This document shows positions 22,750 to 31,906 of a stretch of DNA of 37,896 bases, in pieces. The position numbers and the translations under genes are program-made. The notes beneath the pieces are model-generated. The model saw only the letters and a list, made by a program, of their open reading frames with translations. It had not been told where the DNA came from and searched no databases. The DNA lies in NCBI GenBank assembly GCA_031276865.1, contig JAISMF010000105.1, forward strand, positions 1-37,896. Direction: 5' to 3'. The stretch comes from Deltaproteobacteria bacterium. GTDB taxonomy: Bacteria > Desulfobacterota > Desulfarculia > Adiutricales > Adiutricaceae. Numbering within the stretch: position 1 is the first letter of the stretch; the number at the start of each line of letters is the position of its first letter.

Positions 22750-24543
22750 ATGCGCCGGATCCGCAACTTCTCCATCGTGGCCCACATCGACCACGGCAAA
22801 TCCACCCTGGCCGACCGCCTCATTCAGGACTCCGGCTTGGTCGCGAGCCGCGAGTTCCACGACCAGATCCTGGACAGCATGGATTTGGAAAGGGAGCGGG
22901 GCATCACCATCAAGAGCTCGGCCGTGAGCCTGGACGTCTCTTTGGCGGGGGAGGACTACCGCCTAAACCTGATAGACACCCCGGGGCACGTGGATTTCTC
23001 CTACGAGGTCTCCCGGGCCCTGGCCGCCTGCGAGGGGGTGCTGCTCCTGGTGGACGCCGCCCAGGGGGTGGAGGCCCAGACCCTGGCCAACCTCTACCTC
23101 GCCATGGAGCACGGCCTGGAGATAATCCCGGTCATTAACAAAATCGACCTTCCGGCGGCGGACGTGGAGAGGGCCCGCGGGCAGATCGAAAACGAGCTGG
23201 GATTGGATCCGGCGGGGGCGGTTCCGGTCTCGGCCAGGACGGGCGAGGGCGTGCCGGAGGTCTTAAAGGCCTTGATCGAAAGGGTGCCCCCCCCCTCCGG
23301 AGACAAGGACAAGCCCCTTTTGGCCCTGATCTTCGACGCCTTCTACGACCCCTTCCGGGGGGCGGTCGCGGCGGTGAGGGTCTTCGAGGGGACCTTGAAA
23401 CCCGGGGATCAGATCCTCATGATGCGCAAGGAGACCACCTACCGGGCCGAGGAGGTGGGCTTCTTCCGTCTGCGCCGCTCTCCGGCCGGAGAGCTTTCGG
23501 CCGGCATGGTGGGCTACCTCGTGGCCGGCATCAAGGACGTCTCCGGCGTCGCCATCGGCGACACCGTGACCCACGCCGGAAATCCGGCGAACGAGCCCCT
23601 GGCCGGCTTTAAAACCGTGAAGCCCGTGGTCTTCTCGTCGGTCTACCCGGTCGCGACCGAGGACTACCAGTCCCTCGCGGACGCCTTGGACAAGTACCGC
23701 CTAAACGACGCCGCCCTGGTCTGCCAGAAGGACAGCTCCCTGGCCCTGGGCCTGGGCTTCCGCTGCGGTTTTCTGGGGCTTCTGCATTTGGAGATCGTCC
23801 AGGAGCGCCTGGAAAGGGAGTACGACCAGTCCATCATCATGACCTCGCCTTCCGTGCGCTACGAGTTCAAGCTCAAAAACGGCGACGACCTCTTCATCGA
23901 CAACCCCCAGGACTACCCGGATCCGGTCTTAATCGAGGAATCCCTGGAACCCTACATCCGGGCGGTGATCCTGGCCCCGGACCGCTACATAGGCGCGATC
24001 CTCAAACTGGCCCTGGATCGCCGGGGGGTGTCGACCAACATATCGTACCCCGCCCGGGGCCGGGCGGAAATGACCTTCGAGATACCCTTGGCCGAGGTGG
24101 TCTACGACTTTTACGACCGCCTCAAATCCGCTACCCAGGGCTACGGGAGCTTCGACTACGAGCTTTTGGACTACCGCCCCAACCGCCTGGTTCGGCTCGA
24201 CTTCCTTTTAAACGGCGAGAGGCTGGACGCCCTGTCGATCATCGTCCACAAGGACCGGGCCCGGCAGCGGGCCCTCAACGTCTGCGAGAGGCTCAAAGAG
24301 GAGCTCCCCCGCCAGCAGTTCAAGATAGCCATCCAAGGCGCCGTCGGGTCCGAGATCATCGCCCGCAGCACCCTTTCGGCCTTCCGCAAGGACGTGACGG
24401 CCAAGTGCTACGGCGGCGACATCACGAGGAAGCGCAAGCTTTTGGAAAAGCAGAAGAAGGGCAAGAAGCGCATGAAGATGGTGGGGCAGATAGAGGTCCC
24501 CCAAAGCGCCTTCATCGCCGTGTTGAAAACGGGAGAGGATTAG
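22750..24543 (+). CDS. lepA: Translation elongation factor 4 (back-translocase LepA)
   Basis: A ribosomal GTPase of 597 residues, the usual length. G1 is AHIDHGKST (12-20), G3 is DTPGHVDFSYEV, and G4 is NKIDLP. The LepA-specific C-terminal domain is present, with KCYGGDITRKRKLLEKQKKG and VGQIEVPQSAFIAVL. EF4 binds the ribosome and is thought to remodel stalled or mistranslocated complexes. It starts 1 bp after the DsbB-like gene; the link to disulfide genes is probably only genomic. A weak terminator lies about 200 bp downstream. Confidence 0.98.
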   Translation: MRRIRNFSIVAHIDHGKSTLADRLIQDSGLVASREFHDQILDSMDLERERGITIKSSAVSLDVSLAGEDYRLNLIDTPGHVDFSYEVSRALAACEGVLLLVDAAQGVEAQTLANLYLAMEHGLEIIPVINKIDLPAADVERARGQIENELGLDPAGAVPVSARTGEGVPEVLKALIERVPPPSGDKDKPLLALIFDAFYDPFRGAVAAVRVFEGTLKPGDQILMMRKETTYRAEEVGFFRLRRSPAGELSAGMVGYLVAGIKDVSGVAIGDTVTHAGNPANEPLAGFKTVKPVVFSSVYPVATEDYQSLADALDKYRLNDAALVCQKDSSLALGLGFRCGFLGLLHLEIVQERLEREYDQSIIMTSPSVRYEFKLKNGDDLFIDNPQDYPDPVLIEESLEPYIRAVILAPDRYIGAILKLALDRRGVSTNISYPARGRAEMTFEIPLAEVVYDFYDRLKSATQGYGSFDYELLDYRPNRLVRLDFLLNGERLDALSIIVHKDRARQRALNVCERLKEELPRQQFKIAIQGAVGSEIIARSTLSAFRKDVTAKCYGGDITRKRKLLEKQKKGKKRMKMVGQIEVPQSAFIAVLKTGED

Positions 24544-24744
24544 GAGAGGATTGGGAGACCTTAGTCCGAAAACGGGGGCGGCCGGAAAAGACCAGGGTGG
24601 GATCCGGAGAGGAATCCGATGAAAGGGGGCCCCGGAGAGGGGAAAAGAACGCTGGGGGGAAAGAAGCCGGGGAAAAAAACCCGGAAGGAAAAGAAAAAAA
24701 CCGCCCCGCTCCGCCCCTCGACAGGGGGGATTTCCCGATAACTC

Positions 24745-24765
24745 AAGCGAGGGGGCCGCTTTTTT
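24745..24765 (+). terminator. Weak intrinsic terminator downstream of lepA
   Basis: AAGCG (24745-24749) pairs with CGCTT (24757-24761), running into six T residues (24760-24765). The stem is short, so efficiency is uncertain, but its position before the next transcription unit is suitable. Confidence 0.45.
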
Positions 24766-24797
24766 CACCTTTTAAAAGTCTCCCGGGCCCCTCGGGA

Positions 24798-24806
24798 TGC
24801 TATACT
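24798..24806 (+). promoter_or_regulatory. Extended -10 promoter candidate
   Basis: TGCTATACT (24798-24806) is an extended -10 with a good TATACT hexamer. No clear -35 is seen 17 bp upstream. It lies just after the weak terminator and about 400 bp before the adenine deaminase gene, which would give a long leader through the repeat island. Confidence 0.4.
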
Positions 24807-24900
24807 AAATCGACTTCTTTTCGCCCGTCCGGATGAAACCCCTTTTCCAGTCGCCCCGCCCTTCCCTCGGCCTTCCCCCGCGCTTCCCTCGACCTTCCGG

Positions 24901-25125
24901 GAGTTTCGAAACTTTTCCGATCATTTCGAAACTTTTTTAATCATTTCGAAACTTTTTTACTTATTTAGTTTTTTTAATTGTATCAAATCTTTTTAAATTA
25001 TATTATAATTTTTTAAATTATATTATAATTTTTCACTTATTTAGAAACATTTCCATCACTTCAAAACTTCTCACATCACTCGCGCCTCTTACGATCATTC
25101 GCGGCTCTTCGAATCCTTTGAAAAT
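24901..25125. repeat. AT-rich minisatellite-like island with ~20-bp period
   Basis: Degenerate units of about 20 bp follow one another. Three early units share TTTCGAAACTTTT (24903-24960). An exact 20-bp tandem duplication lies at 24991-25010 and 25011-25030. The later units begin ATCA or ATCC and contain CTC or CTT (25054-25125). The island interrupts otherwise GC-rich DNA upstream of the adenine deaminase gene. Confidence 0.75.
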
Positions 25126-25211
25126 TCCCCGGCCCCCTTCCGCTTCCCCCCTCCGCCCGCAAGCGGAGCGCCCCCAGGCCCTCCACCGGAAAAAACCAGG
25201 AGATAAACTTC

Positions 25212-26963
25212 TTGTCAGCTAGAAAACCCCTGGAACACCTCATCAAGGCCGCTTTAGGCCGGAAAAAGGCCTCCCTGGTGATTAAAAACGCCAGGATCTA
25301 CAACTCCTTCAACGGCGGCTTCCGCGTGGCCGACCTCGCGGTGGAGGAGGGCTACATAGCCGGAGTGGGCTCTTACGACGGTATCGAGGTCATCCACGCC
25401 GACAACCTGTACCTCCTTCCCGGCTTCGTGGACAGCCACGTGCACATAGAGAGCTCCATGACGGCCCCGGGCGAGTTCGCCCGCGCCTTGGCGGCCTCGG
25501 GCACCACCACGGTGGTGGCCGACCCCCACGAGATCGCGAACGTCGCGGGCCTCGCGGGGCTGGATTTTTTCCTGGAGGAGAGCGGAAACGTCCCGGTGGA
25601 CATCTTCTTCATGCTCCCCACCTGCGTGCCGGCCACCTCCTTCGAGCGCGGAGGCGCCGCGCTCACGGCCTCCGATCTGGCCCCCTACCTGGAGCGGCCC
25701 GGGGTTTTGGGCCTGGCCGAGATGATGAACTACCCGGGCGTCATCAGCCGCGCCCCCGGGGTGATGGAGAAGCTCGAGCTCGCCTCCAACCGCCCGGAAA
25801 ACCTCAGGCCCATTCGGGTGGACGGGCACGCCCCGGGGCTTTTAGCCCGGGAACTGAACGCCTATCTGGCCGCGGGCATAGACACCGACCACGAGGCCAC
25901 CACCCCGGGGGAGCTCTCCGAGAAGATCTCGGCGGGGATGTTCATGCTTCTGCGGGAAGGCTCGGCCGCCAGAAACCTTTTGCCTCTTCTTCCGAGCGTC
26001 ACCCACTTCAACTCCCGCTTCTGCGCGCTGTGCACCGACGACCGCCACGCCGGGGATCTGATAGACGAGGGGAGCGTGAACCATCTGGTGCGCGTGGCCA
26101 CCTCCTCCGGGACGGCGGGGCTGCCGGAGATTTTAAACATGGCCAGCCTCAACGGGGCGGCGCACTACGGCCTGAGGGACCGCGGCGCCCTGGCCCCCGG
26201 CTACCGGGCGGACATGGCCCTCTACCACGACCTCTGGTCCTTCAGGCCCTCCATGGTCTGGAAAAACGGCGCCCTGGTGGCCCGGGACGGGGAGTGCCTC
26301 ATACCCCCCAAGAACTCCTACGGCAAAAGCGCCGCTTTGGTCCGCAACAGCGTGCGCCTGGGGGAGCTGGATAAAAAAGACCTCCTGGTGAAGGACCGGG
26401 GGAAGGTCCGGGTCATAGGGGTGCGGCCGCGGGAGATAATAACCGACTCTTTAGTGATGGAGCTGCCCCGGGAAAAGTCGCATCTTTTAGCCGATCCGGA
26501 AAGGGACGTCGCTAAGATGGCGGTCTACGACCGCTACCGCCCCGGGACGAAACCCGCGGTGGGCTTCATCAAGGGCCTGGGGCTCAGGAGGGGGGCGCTC
26601 GCCACCACCGTGAGCCACGACTCCCACAACCTCTGCGTCTGCGGCGCCGCGGATGGCGACATGCTCCTGTGCGCCCGGCGCGCGGCCGAACTCGAAGGGG
26701 GCCTGGTTTTGGCCCTGGACGGAAACATCGTCGCCGAAATGGCCCTCCCCTTGGGGGGGCTCATGAGCCTCAAGACTTTAAAGGAGACCGCGGCGGACAT
26801 TAAAAAGCTGAAAACCGACGCGGAGCTCCTGGGCTTCCCCAAGGGCTGCGATCCCTTCATGACCTTGGCCTTCATGAGCCTTCCCGTCATTCCCTCGCTT
26901 AAACTCACCTCCCGGGGCCTGGTGGACGTGGACCGCTTCGAGATCGTGCCCCTGCATCCATGA
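25212..26963 (+). CDS. ade: Adenine deaminase
   Basis: Converts adenine to hypoxanthine and ammonia for purine salvage, using a two-metal amidohydrolase centre. The 583 residues match the family. Signatures: LLPGFVDSHVHIESSM (metal-binding His76 and His78, with Glu80), VVADPHEIANV, and the C-terminal SHDSHNLCVCG typical of bacterial adenine deaminases. The start is TTG, chosen because AGGAG lies 9 nt upstream and no ATG fits. The stop overlaps the start of the next gene (ATGA), so the two are translationally coupled. Confidence 0.95.
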   Translation: MSARKPLEHLIKAALGRKKASLVIKNARIYNSFNGGFRVADLAVEEGYIAGVGSYDGIEVIHADNLYLLPGFVDSHVHIESSMTAPGEFARALAASGTTTVVADPHEIANVAGLAGLDFFLEESGNVPVDIFFMLPTCVPATSFERGGAALTASDLAPYLERPGVLGLAEMMNYPGVISRAPGVMEKLELASNRPENLRPIRVDGHAPGLLARELNAYLAAGIDTDHEATTPGELSEKISAGMFMLLREGSAARNLLPLLPSVTHFNSRFCALCTDDRHAGDLIDEGSVNHLVRVATSSGTAGLPEILNMASLNGAAHYGLRDRGALAPGYRADMALYHDLWSFRPSMVWKNGALVARDGECLIPPKNSYGKSAALVRNSVRLGELDKKDLLVKDRGKVRVIGVRPREIITDSLVMELPREKSHLLADPERDVAKMAVYDRYRPGTKPAVGFIKGLGLRRGALATTVSHDSHNLCVCGAADGDMLLCARRAAELEGGLVLALDGNIVAEMALPLGGLMSLKTLKETAADIKKLKTDAELLGFPKGCDPFMTLAFMSLPVIPSLKLTSRGLVDVDRFEIVPLHP

Positions 26964-27907
26964 CGGAGACCAACCGCGAAGAAGGGCCGGATCCGGCGGC
27001 CCGCGCCCGGCCCTTGGGCGTCCCCCGAATCCCGGAGGGGCCCTGGCGCCTGGAATATCCCTTCCGCTCCCGCTATCTGGAGTTTCCCGAGGGGCTCACC
27101 CACTACCTGGACGAGGGCCGGGGGGAGGCCCTGGTCCTCCTCCACGGAAACCCCTCCTGGTCATTCATGTACCGGAAAGTCGTAGCCGGCCTCAGGGACT
27201 CGCGTCGCTTGCTGGCCTACGATCAGCCGGGCATGGGCCTTTCGTCCCGAACCCTTTCCCCTCTCCGCCTTAAGGACAGGATCGCCCATCTGGAAGCCTT
27301 CCTGGAAAGGCTTCTCCCGGAAGGCCCCCTCACGCTCGCGGCCCACGACTGGGGCGGCCCGATCGCTTTGGGCTGGGCCCTTAGGCACCCGGAAAGGGTG
27401 AAAAGCCTCGTCTTAATGAACACCGGAACCGCTCTGCCGGAGGGGGCGAGGCTCCCCTGGAGGCTGAGGCTCTTCACGGCCTTTCCCTTTTGGGGTCGCT
27501 TGCTGGCCGAAAAGCTCGACCTCTTCGCCGGGGGCCTGCGCTCCCGGGCCACGCTCCGACCCTTGAGCCCCCGGGTTCGGGAGGGTTTCCGGGCCCCCTA
27601 CGCCCGCCCCCTCCACCGCCAAGGGGTGGCGGACTTCATTTCCGACATCCCCTTAAGCGCGGGGCATCCCAGCCGCGAGACCCTGCGCGCCATCGACCGC
27701 GGCCTGGGGAAGCTCCGGGACAAGCCCTGCCTTTTAATCTGGGGCCTCAAAGACTTCGTCTTCACCCCGGAGTTCCTCTACCGCCTGAAAAAACGCCTGC
27801 CCCGCTCCCAAGTCCTCGCGCTTCCGGAGGCCGGCCACTGGCTTTTGGAAGACGAGCCGGATCTCATCGTCTCGTCTCTGCGGGACTTCCTCTCCCGCTC
27901 CGCCTAA
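26960..27907 (+). CDS. oleB: OleB-like alpha/beta hydrolase (beta-lactone decarboxylase, haloalkane dehalogenase fold)
   Basis: 315 residues. The oxyanion-hole motif is LLHGNPSWSFMYR, with Asp130 as the nucleophile in AAHDWGGPIAL, a general acid Asp265 in WGLKDFVF and His293 in EAGHW. This layout is shared by haloalkane dehalogenases and OleB. Family knowledge: OleB decarboxylates a cis-beta-lactone to a long-chain olefin. The next gene encodes an OleC-like enzyme, which supports OleB over a dehalogenase. It overlaps adenine deaminase by 4 bp (ATGA). Without neighbours it would be called haloalkane dehalogenase-like. No signal peptide is seen. Confidence 0.75.
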   Translation: MTETNREEGPDPAARARPLGVPRIPEGPWRLEYPFRSRYLEFPEGLTHYLDEGRGEALVLLHGNPSWSFMYRKVVAGLRDSRRLLAYDQPGMGLSSRTLSPLRLKDRIAHLEAFLERLLPEGPLTLAAHDWGGPIALGWALRHPERVKSLVLMNTGTALPEGARLPWRLRLFTAFPFWGRLLAEKLDLFAGGLRSRATLRPLSPRVREGFRAPYARPLHRQGVADFISDIPLSAGHPSRETLRAIDRGLGKLRDKPCLLIWGLKDFVFTPEFLYRLKKRLPRSQVLALPEAGHWLLEDEPDLIVSSLRDFLSRSA

Positions 27908-27916
27908 CCCCCCCTT

Positions 27917-27945
27917 CCGCCAGGGGCCTCCAGGCCCCCTGGCGG
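27917..27945 (+). terminator. Strong hairpin between oleB and oleC
   Basis: A 13-bp stem with one bulged C (27917-27929 with 27932-27945) and a 2-nt connecting loop lies between the two genes. There is no good T-run after it. It may reduce oleC expression relative to oleB, or mark a processing site. Confidence 0.55.
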
Positions 27946-27970
27946 ACGCGCCCTCGAAAAAAGCTTCCCC

Positions 27971-29686
27971 ATGCCCCCCCCCACCCTTTCCTCCGACGCT
28001 CCCTCCACCGATTCGGGCGGCCTCTACAACATCTTCTCCGTTTTAAGCTCGGCCGCGGCCGAGCGGCCGGAGGCCGCGGCCGTCAAATCCCCCCGGCCCG
28101 ACCGCCTGGGCCGCCGGCAGCTGAGCTTCAAGGAGCTGGAGCGGGACTCCCTCATCCTCGCGGCGGCCCTAAGGGAGGATCTTTCGCTCGAGGCGGGCGA
28201 GAGGGTCCTTTTGATGGTGGAGGCCGGCTTGGACTTCTACGTGACGGTCTTCGGGCTCTTCGCGGCCGGACTCCAGCCGGTGATGGTGGACCCCGGGATG
28301 GGTTTGAAGCGCATGCTCGCCTGCCTCAAGGAGGGAAAACCCTCGGCTCTGGCCGGAATCACCCGGGCCCATCTTTTAAGCCTCCTCTTCCCCGGCTACT
28401 TCAAGGGCCTCAAGGCCCGGGTGACGGTCGGGCGGCGTCTGGGCTGGAGCGGCCCCGCCCTTTCCGGGATCCTGGAAAACCGGGGGCGAACCCTCCCCGC
28501 TCCGGCCGCGACCCGGCCGTCGGATCCGGCGGCCCTTCTTTTCACCTCCGGGGCCACGGGCCCCCCCAAGGGGGTGGTCTACACCCATGGCATGTTCCGG
28601 GCGCAGGTGGAGGCCATCCGGCAAAACTTCGGGCACGTGTCCGGCACCAAGGAGCTCGTGACCTTCCCCCTCTTCGGGCTCTTCACCCCGGCCCTGGGCC
28701 TCTCGGCGGTCATAGCCGACATGGACCCGTCGCGGCCGGGAAAGGCCGATCCCGACAAGATCCTCCAAAGCGTCCGGGAGGAGGGCGTCAAAAGCCTCTT
28801 CGCCTCCCCGACCCTGCTTTCGCGCCTTTCCGCCCGCGCCCCGGGGAAGGTCCCCGCCCTTTCCGGCGTGCGGGTGGTGATCTCGGCCGGAGCCCCGGCC
28901 CAGCCCGCCTTAATCGCCCGCGCCCGCTCCGCCATGGATCCGGAGGCCAAGCTCTACACCCCCTACGGGGCCACCGAGGCCATGCCTTTGACCATCGTCG
29001 ACGCGGAGGAGATAGCCCGGGCCCGGGGCATGACCGAGCAGGGCTTCGGCATGTGCGTGGGAAGCCCCCTTCCCGGCTGCCAGCTGAAGGTCATAGGCAT
29101 AACCGACGATCCCATGGAGAGCTTCGGCGAAAAGGACGTCCTCCCCCAAGGCGAGGTGGGCGAGCTCGTGGCCAGAGGCCCCATGGTCGCGGAAAATTAT
29201 TTCGACCGCCCCCGGGAGAGCGCCCTTTCCATGGTGAAAGGCCCGGACGGCGGGCCCTGGCGCCGCATGGGGGACGTGGGCTGGCGGGATGTGAGGGGGT
29301 TTTTGTGGTTCTGCGGCCGCAAAAGCCAAAGGGTGGTGACCGAGAACGGCACCCTCTTCACCGTTCCCTGCGAGTCGGTCTTTTTAAACCACCCCCAGAC
29401 CAAACGGGCGGCCCTGGTGGGCGTGGGGGAGAAGGGGCGCATGATCCCGGTCATGATAATCGAGCCCGAAAAGAAGCTGGGGAAAAGCAAGTGGAACGCC
29501 CTGGTCGCGGAACTTCTGGCCCTGGCCCGGGCCAACCCCCGCACCCGCACCATCACCAACTTCCTCCAAAAGCACGGCTTTCCCTTGGACATCCGCCACA
29601 ACGCCAAGATCTCCCGGGAGAAGCTTTCCGTCTGGGCCAAAAGGGAGCTCTCGGCCGACAGCCTGGGGGTGCCGGATTTCTTTTAG
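27971..29686 (+). CDS. oleC: OleC-like beta-lactone synthetase (AMP-dependent synthetase family)
   Basis: 571 residues of the ANL superfamily. The P-loop is LLFTSGATGPPKGVVYTHG (189-207), the A5 region is YTPYGATEAMPLT, and a C-terminal MGDVGW...GRKSQRV segment follows. OleC-specific traits as I know them are VDPGMG (106-111) and FPLFGLFTPALG followed by VIADMD. Family knowledge: OleC activates a beta-hydroxy acid with ATP and closes it to a beta-lactone, the substrate of OleB. It starts 63 bp after oleB. The enzymes making and reducing the precursor (OleA, OleD) are not encoded in this window. No strong SD is visible before ATG 27971. Confidence 0.8.
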   Translation: MPPPTLSSDAPSTDSGGLYNIFSVLSSAAAERPEAAAVKSPRPDRLGRRQLSFKELERDSLILAAALREDLSLEAGERVLLMVEAGLDFYVTVFGLFAAGLQPVMVDPGMGLKRMLACLKEGKPSALAGITRAHLLSLLFPGYFKGLKARVTVGRRLGWSGPALSGILENRGRTLPAPAATRPSDPAALLFTSGATGPPKGVVYTHGMFRAQVEAIRQNFGHVSGTKELVTFPLFGLFTPALGLSAVIADMDPSRPGKADPDKILQSVREEGVKSLFASPTLLSRLSARAPGKVPALSGVRVVISAGAPAQPALIARARSAMDPEAKLYTPYGATEAMPLTIVDAEEIARARGMTEQGFGMCVGSPLPGCQLKVIGITDDPMESFGEKDVLPQGEVGELVARGPMVAENYFDRPRESALSMVKGPDGGPWRRMGDVGWRDVRGFLWFCGRKSQRVVTENGTLFTVPCESVFLNHPQTKRAALVGVGEKGRMIPVMIIEPEKKLGKSKWNALVAELLALARANPRTRTITNFLQKHGFPLDIRHNAKISREKLSVWAKRELSADSLGVPDFF

Positions 29687-30029
29687 CCCGAATTTCTATC
29701 AGCCCGGATTTCACCGTTGTCAAAAGCGGGCGGAACAAAGATCCGGAATCGTTGGCCGTTAAGACGAACGCCCCGGCGCCCGGGATTCGGTTTCGCCGCC
29801 TATCGCGCCTCCGCCCGAAGGGACTGTTTTCCCGTAAACGTTTTAAAGGCCGAAAACGGGTTTAAAAAGCCCGGCGGCGAAGCGAAGCCGGTAAAAGAGA
29901 AGACGACAATCGACAGGTCAAAAGAAACGAATAATCTGTAATATGTAATCGGCGATATGTAATCGATAATCTGTAACCGGCAACCGGCAACCGGTCGTGA
30001 CCACAGAAACATCCGCTGGATGGAGTGTC
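29687..30029. other. Intergenic with a short AT/GC microrepeat
   Basis: It is GC-rich up to about 29890. 29931-29998 is built of short tandem motifs: AATCTGTA, ATATGTAATCG (twice), then CAACCGG repeated. A weak inverted repeat (CCCGT/ACGGG near 29831-29857) could be a poor terminator for oleC. The microrepeat sits at the border of the transposase remnant. Confidence 0.4.
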
Positions 30030-30725
30030 ATGATGGCTGAGCCTTTTATAGCGGCAGATCGCGGTAAAGGTTATGAATACGCCACCGTCCGCGCCCCCCA
30101 AAATGGTGGATGGAAAGAAAGTCAACATCCGGTCTATCTTGGTCGCGTCATTAACCTGAAGGAGGGCGGATTCCGCCGTAAGGCGAGAGGGGAGTTTTTC
30201 TTTTCCCTTGAAAAAGGGCGCTCCTACCCTCCAGCGACTCCTGAAGACACGATTAGAATCGCCAAAGCTAGGGGAGGGTCGCTTCTTGGTAGCGTTTATC
30301 GCGTCCGCGTTTCGCTTGAAAGGACGGGTTCGCTTAATTTGTTTAGAGAGACGGAAACGAGCCGCCCGGATACTTTATTAGCTTTACTCACGCGCGGATT
30401 GTTGGATAATTTCGACGACTCGCGCGCCAGCGCTTTTATGGAGCGGACTTACACGAGTATTTTGCATCCTAAAGCCGATCCGACTTCCCAAGGCGTTGGC
30501 GGGCGCCTGGAAAAACTTGGACAAGACGCGGCTGGGATGGACTTTCACAGGCGTTATATCGCTATGACGCGCCCTGATAAACAATCAGTCGGGGTCCTGA
30601 TTGACGGCGCGGGGCCGCCAAACGACGTTAATTCACCCATCACCGCCATAAGCGATCACGGCGGCGGCCCGATAAACGAGATTAGATTGATATACGCGTT
30701 CGATGTTATGGGGAGGCGTGTCTGA
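30030..30725 (+). pseudogene. DDE transposase (IS1634/IS4-type), N-terminal part, decaying
   Basis: The open frame encodes about 231 residues. The N-terminus GKGYEYATVR...VYLGRVINLKEGGF resembles IS1634-type transposases. The stretch GVLIDGAGPPNDVNSPITAI, then GGGPINEIRLIYAFDVMG, fits the first catalytic Asp region of the DDE domain. The frame ends at a TGA (30723-30725). Shortly after, in another frame, ENASSMTIMGMF continues the expected GN-x-x-D-x-ST motif, so mutations truncate it. The expected remaining half is not recognisable. An SD (GGAG) precedes ATG 30030. Codon use is less GC-rich than in neighbouring genes. Confidence 0.65.
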
Positions 30726-31906
30726 ATGATTTCGCAATACCCCGCATATATATGGAAAATGCGTCATCCATGACGATTATGGGAATGTTTTGCGGCGCGC
30801 CGGTTTTGAGCATGACTTTAAAAAGGCGCGTTTCGCCGACCATTACCGCGCCATTCGCGATAACGCGCACAGGGATATAACAAGGGGAGGGAAAGTTAAA
30901 TCGCGTTAAAGCTCATGGTTCTAGTTTTTTTCTAACTGGATTGTGGCGTCTAACATCGTTGAAATCGAAAAACGCAATTACCCGCAGGATAAGATTGGAG
31001 GGATGTCTCCATATTCGCCTAGGGAACGCGTCCCTCGCCTTGATAATCGGATTGGAAAAAGAGGCGATTATCATAGAATCTGTGCAATGATTGTTACAAC
31101 ACGCCCATCTCCCTCGTTAAATGATCATTGGCCGCGGTATTTCCGCGTATCGCCAGTGGCGTGACAAGCGATTTTGGAGATTCGCCTGTTTTAAAAGGTG
31201 GCGCCGCTTTAAAATTACGATATGATCCGCCACGGATATAGATTGATTTTGATTATAACGCCTAGAAACGCCAAAACGCTTAGTTGTCATCGATAAAACG
31301 CGTCTATATGGCTTTCAAACGTCGTTTCGATATTTCCGAACTATTTTTCCCATATATCGAAATAAAAGAAAGTATCGCTCCGGCGGTTGAATGTTAGAAA
31401 GAGCCAAGTATAACGCCGGCGATGCCGACCGACGTTATTCTAATTTTTATCCGCCGGGGTGGCATTTTTCCGGACAGAAGCGGGATTATGGAAAAATTCC
31501 CATAATGCCGCTTAAGACGAGTCAAATACGGCGAAGCGTATTTTAACCAAGGGTCGCTCTCCGTTCGCCTGTCTCCCTTCGTTTGGCGCCGACACCAAAC
31601 ATATCCGCGCGCTTTGCCCTCTTCAATCCTTGTCAGACGGCGATCTCCGCCGGATATGATTACATTCGACCGGCAGGCGCGCTATGGCCTTGGTTTAAAA
31701 AAACGCCTTGATTTTCAAAAAATCGTTCTTTTTGGCTCGTTTTTCGCTAGTTTTTTTCAAAGAGCCTTCCGCTCCGGCGACACCTTCGAACCCGCCGGGC
31801 CCAAGGGCCGCGACAGCCGCCGGACGGTGAAAATGAAAGCCCGCCGGATCTTCCGGACGTAAACGACCCCGAAATCGCGGGGGAAGAAAAAAGAGGAATG
31901 TTTTCC
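30726..31906. other. Decayed mobile-element zone upstream of the cysteine desulfurase gene
   Basis: Transposase-derived DNA in broken frames up to about 30900. A partial MITE-like motif (TTCTAGTTTTT near 30920) matches the right inner end of copy A. There is a 9-bp inverted repeat (31325-31333 with 31354-31362) next to MITE copy B, and a 12-bp imperfect hairpin (31480-31491 with 31500-31511). Open frames at 30943-31164 and 31614-31862 have no recognisable product. No intact gene is seen. Confidence 0.5.
31375..31462. mobile_element. MITE-like element, copy B
   Basis: It has the same design as copy A: the CGGCGGTT end (31381-31388), exactly 64 bases between the CGGCGG and CCGCCG borders, and the right end TTTTTATCCGCCGGGG (31444-31459). 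The terminal repeats match over about 22 bp with a few differences. The centre has diverged almost completely from copy A and is richer in GC. The outer ends are more eroded, so the flanking TA is clear only on the left (31373-31374). Confidence 0.7.

Noticed and set aside
24901..25125. CRISPR array
   Set aside because: Units are ~20 bp with no constant repeat and no unique spacers, and no cas genes are present.
27490..29865. 791-codon open frame, plus strand
   Set aside because: It is a shifted frame over oleB and oleC, full of Pro, Gly and Arg. The correct frames have clear family motifs.
31614..31862. 82-codon open frame before the cysteine desulfurase gene
   Set aside because: No recognisable motif or SD, and it lies in the decayed mobile zone.
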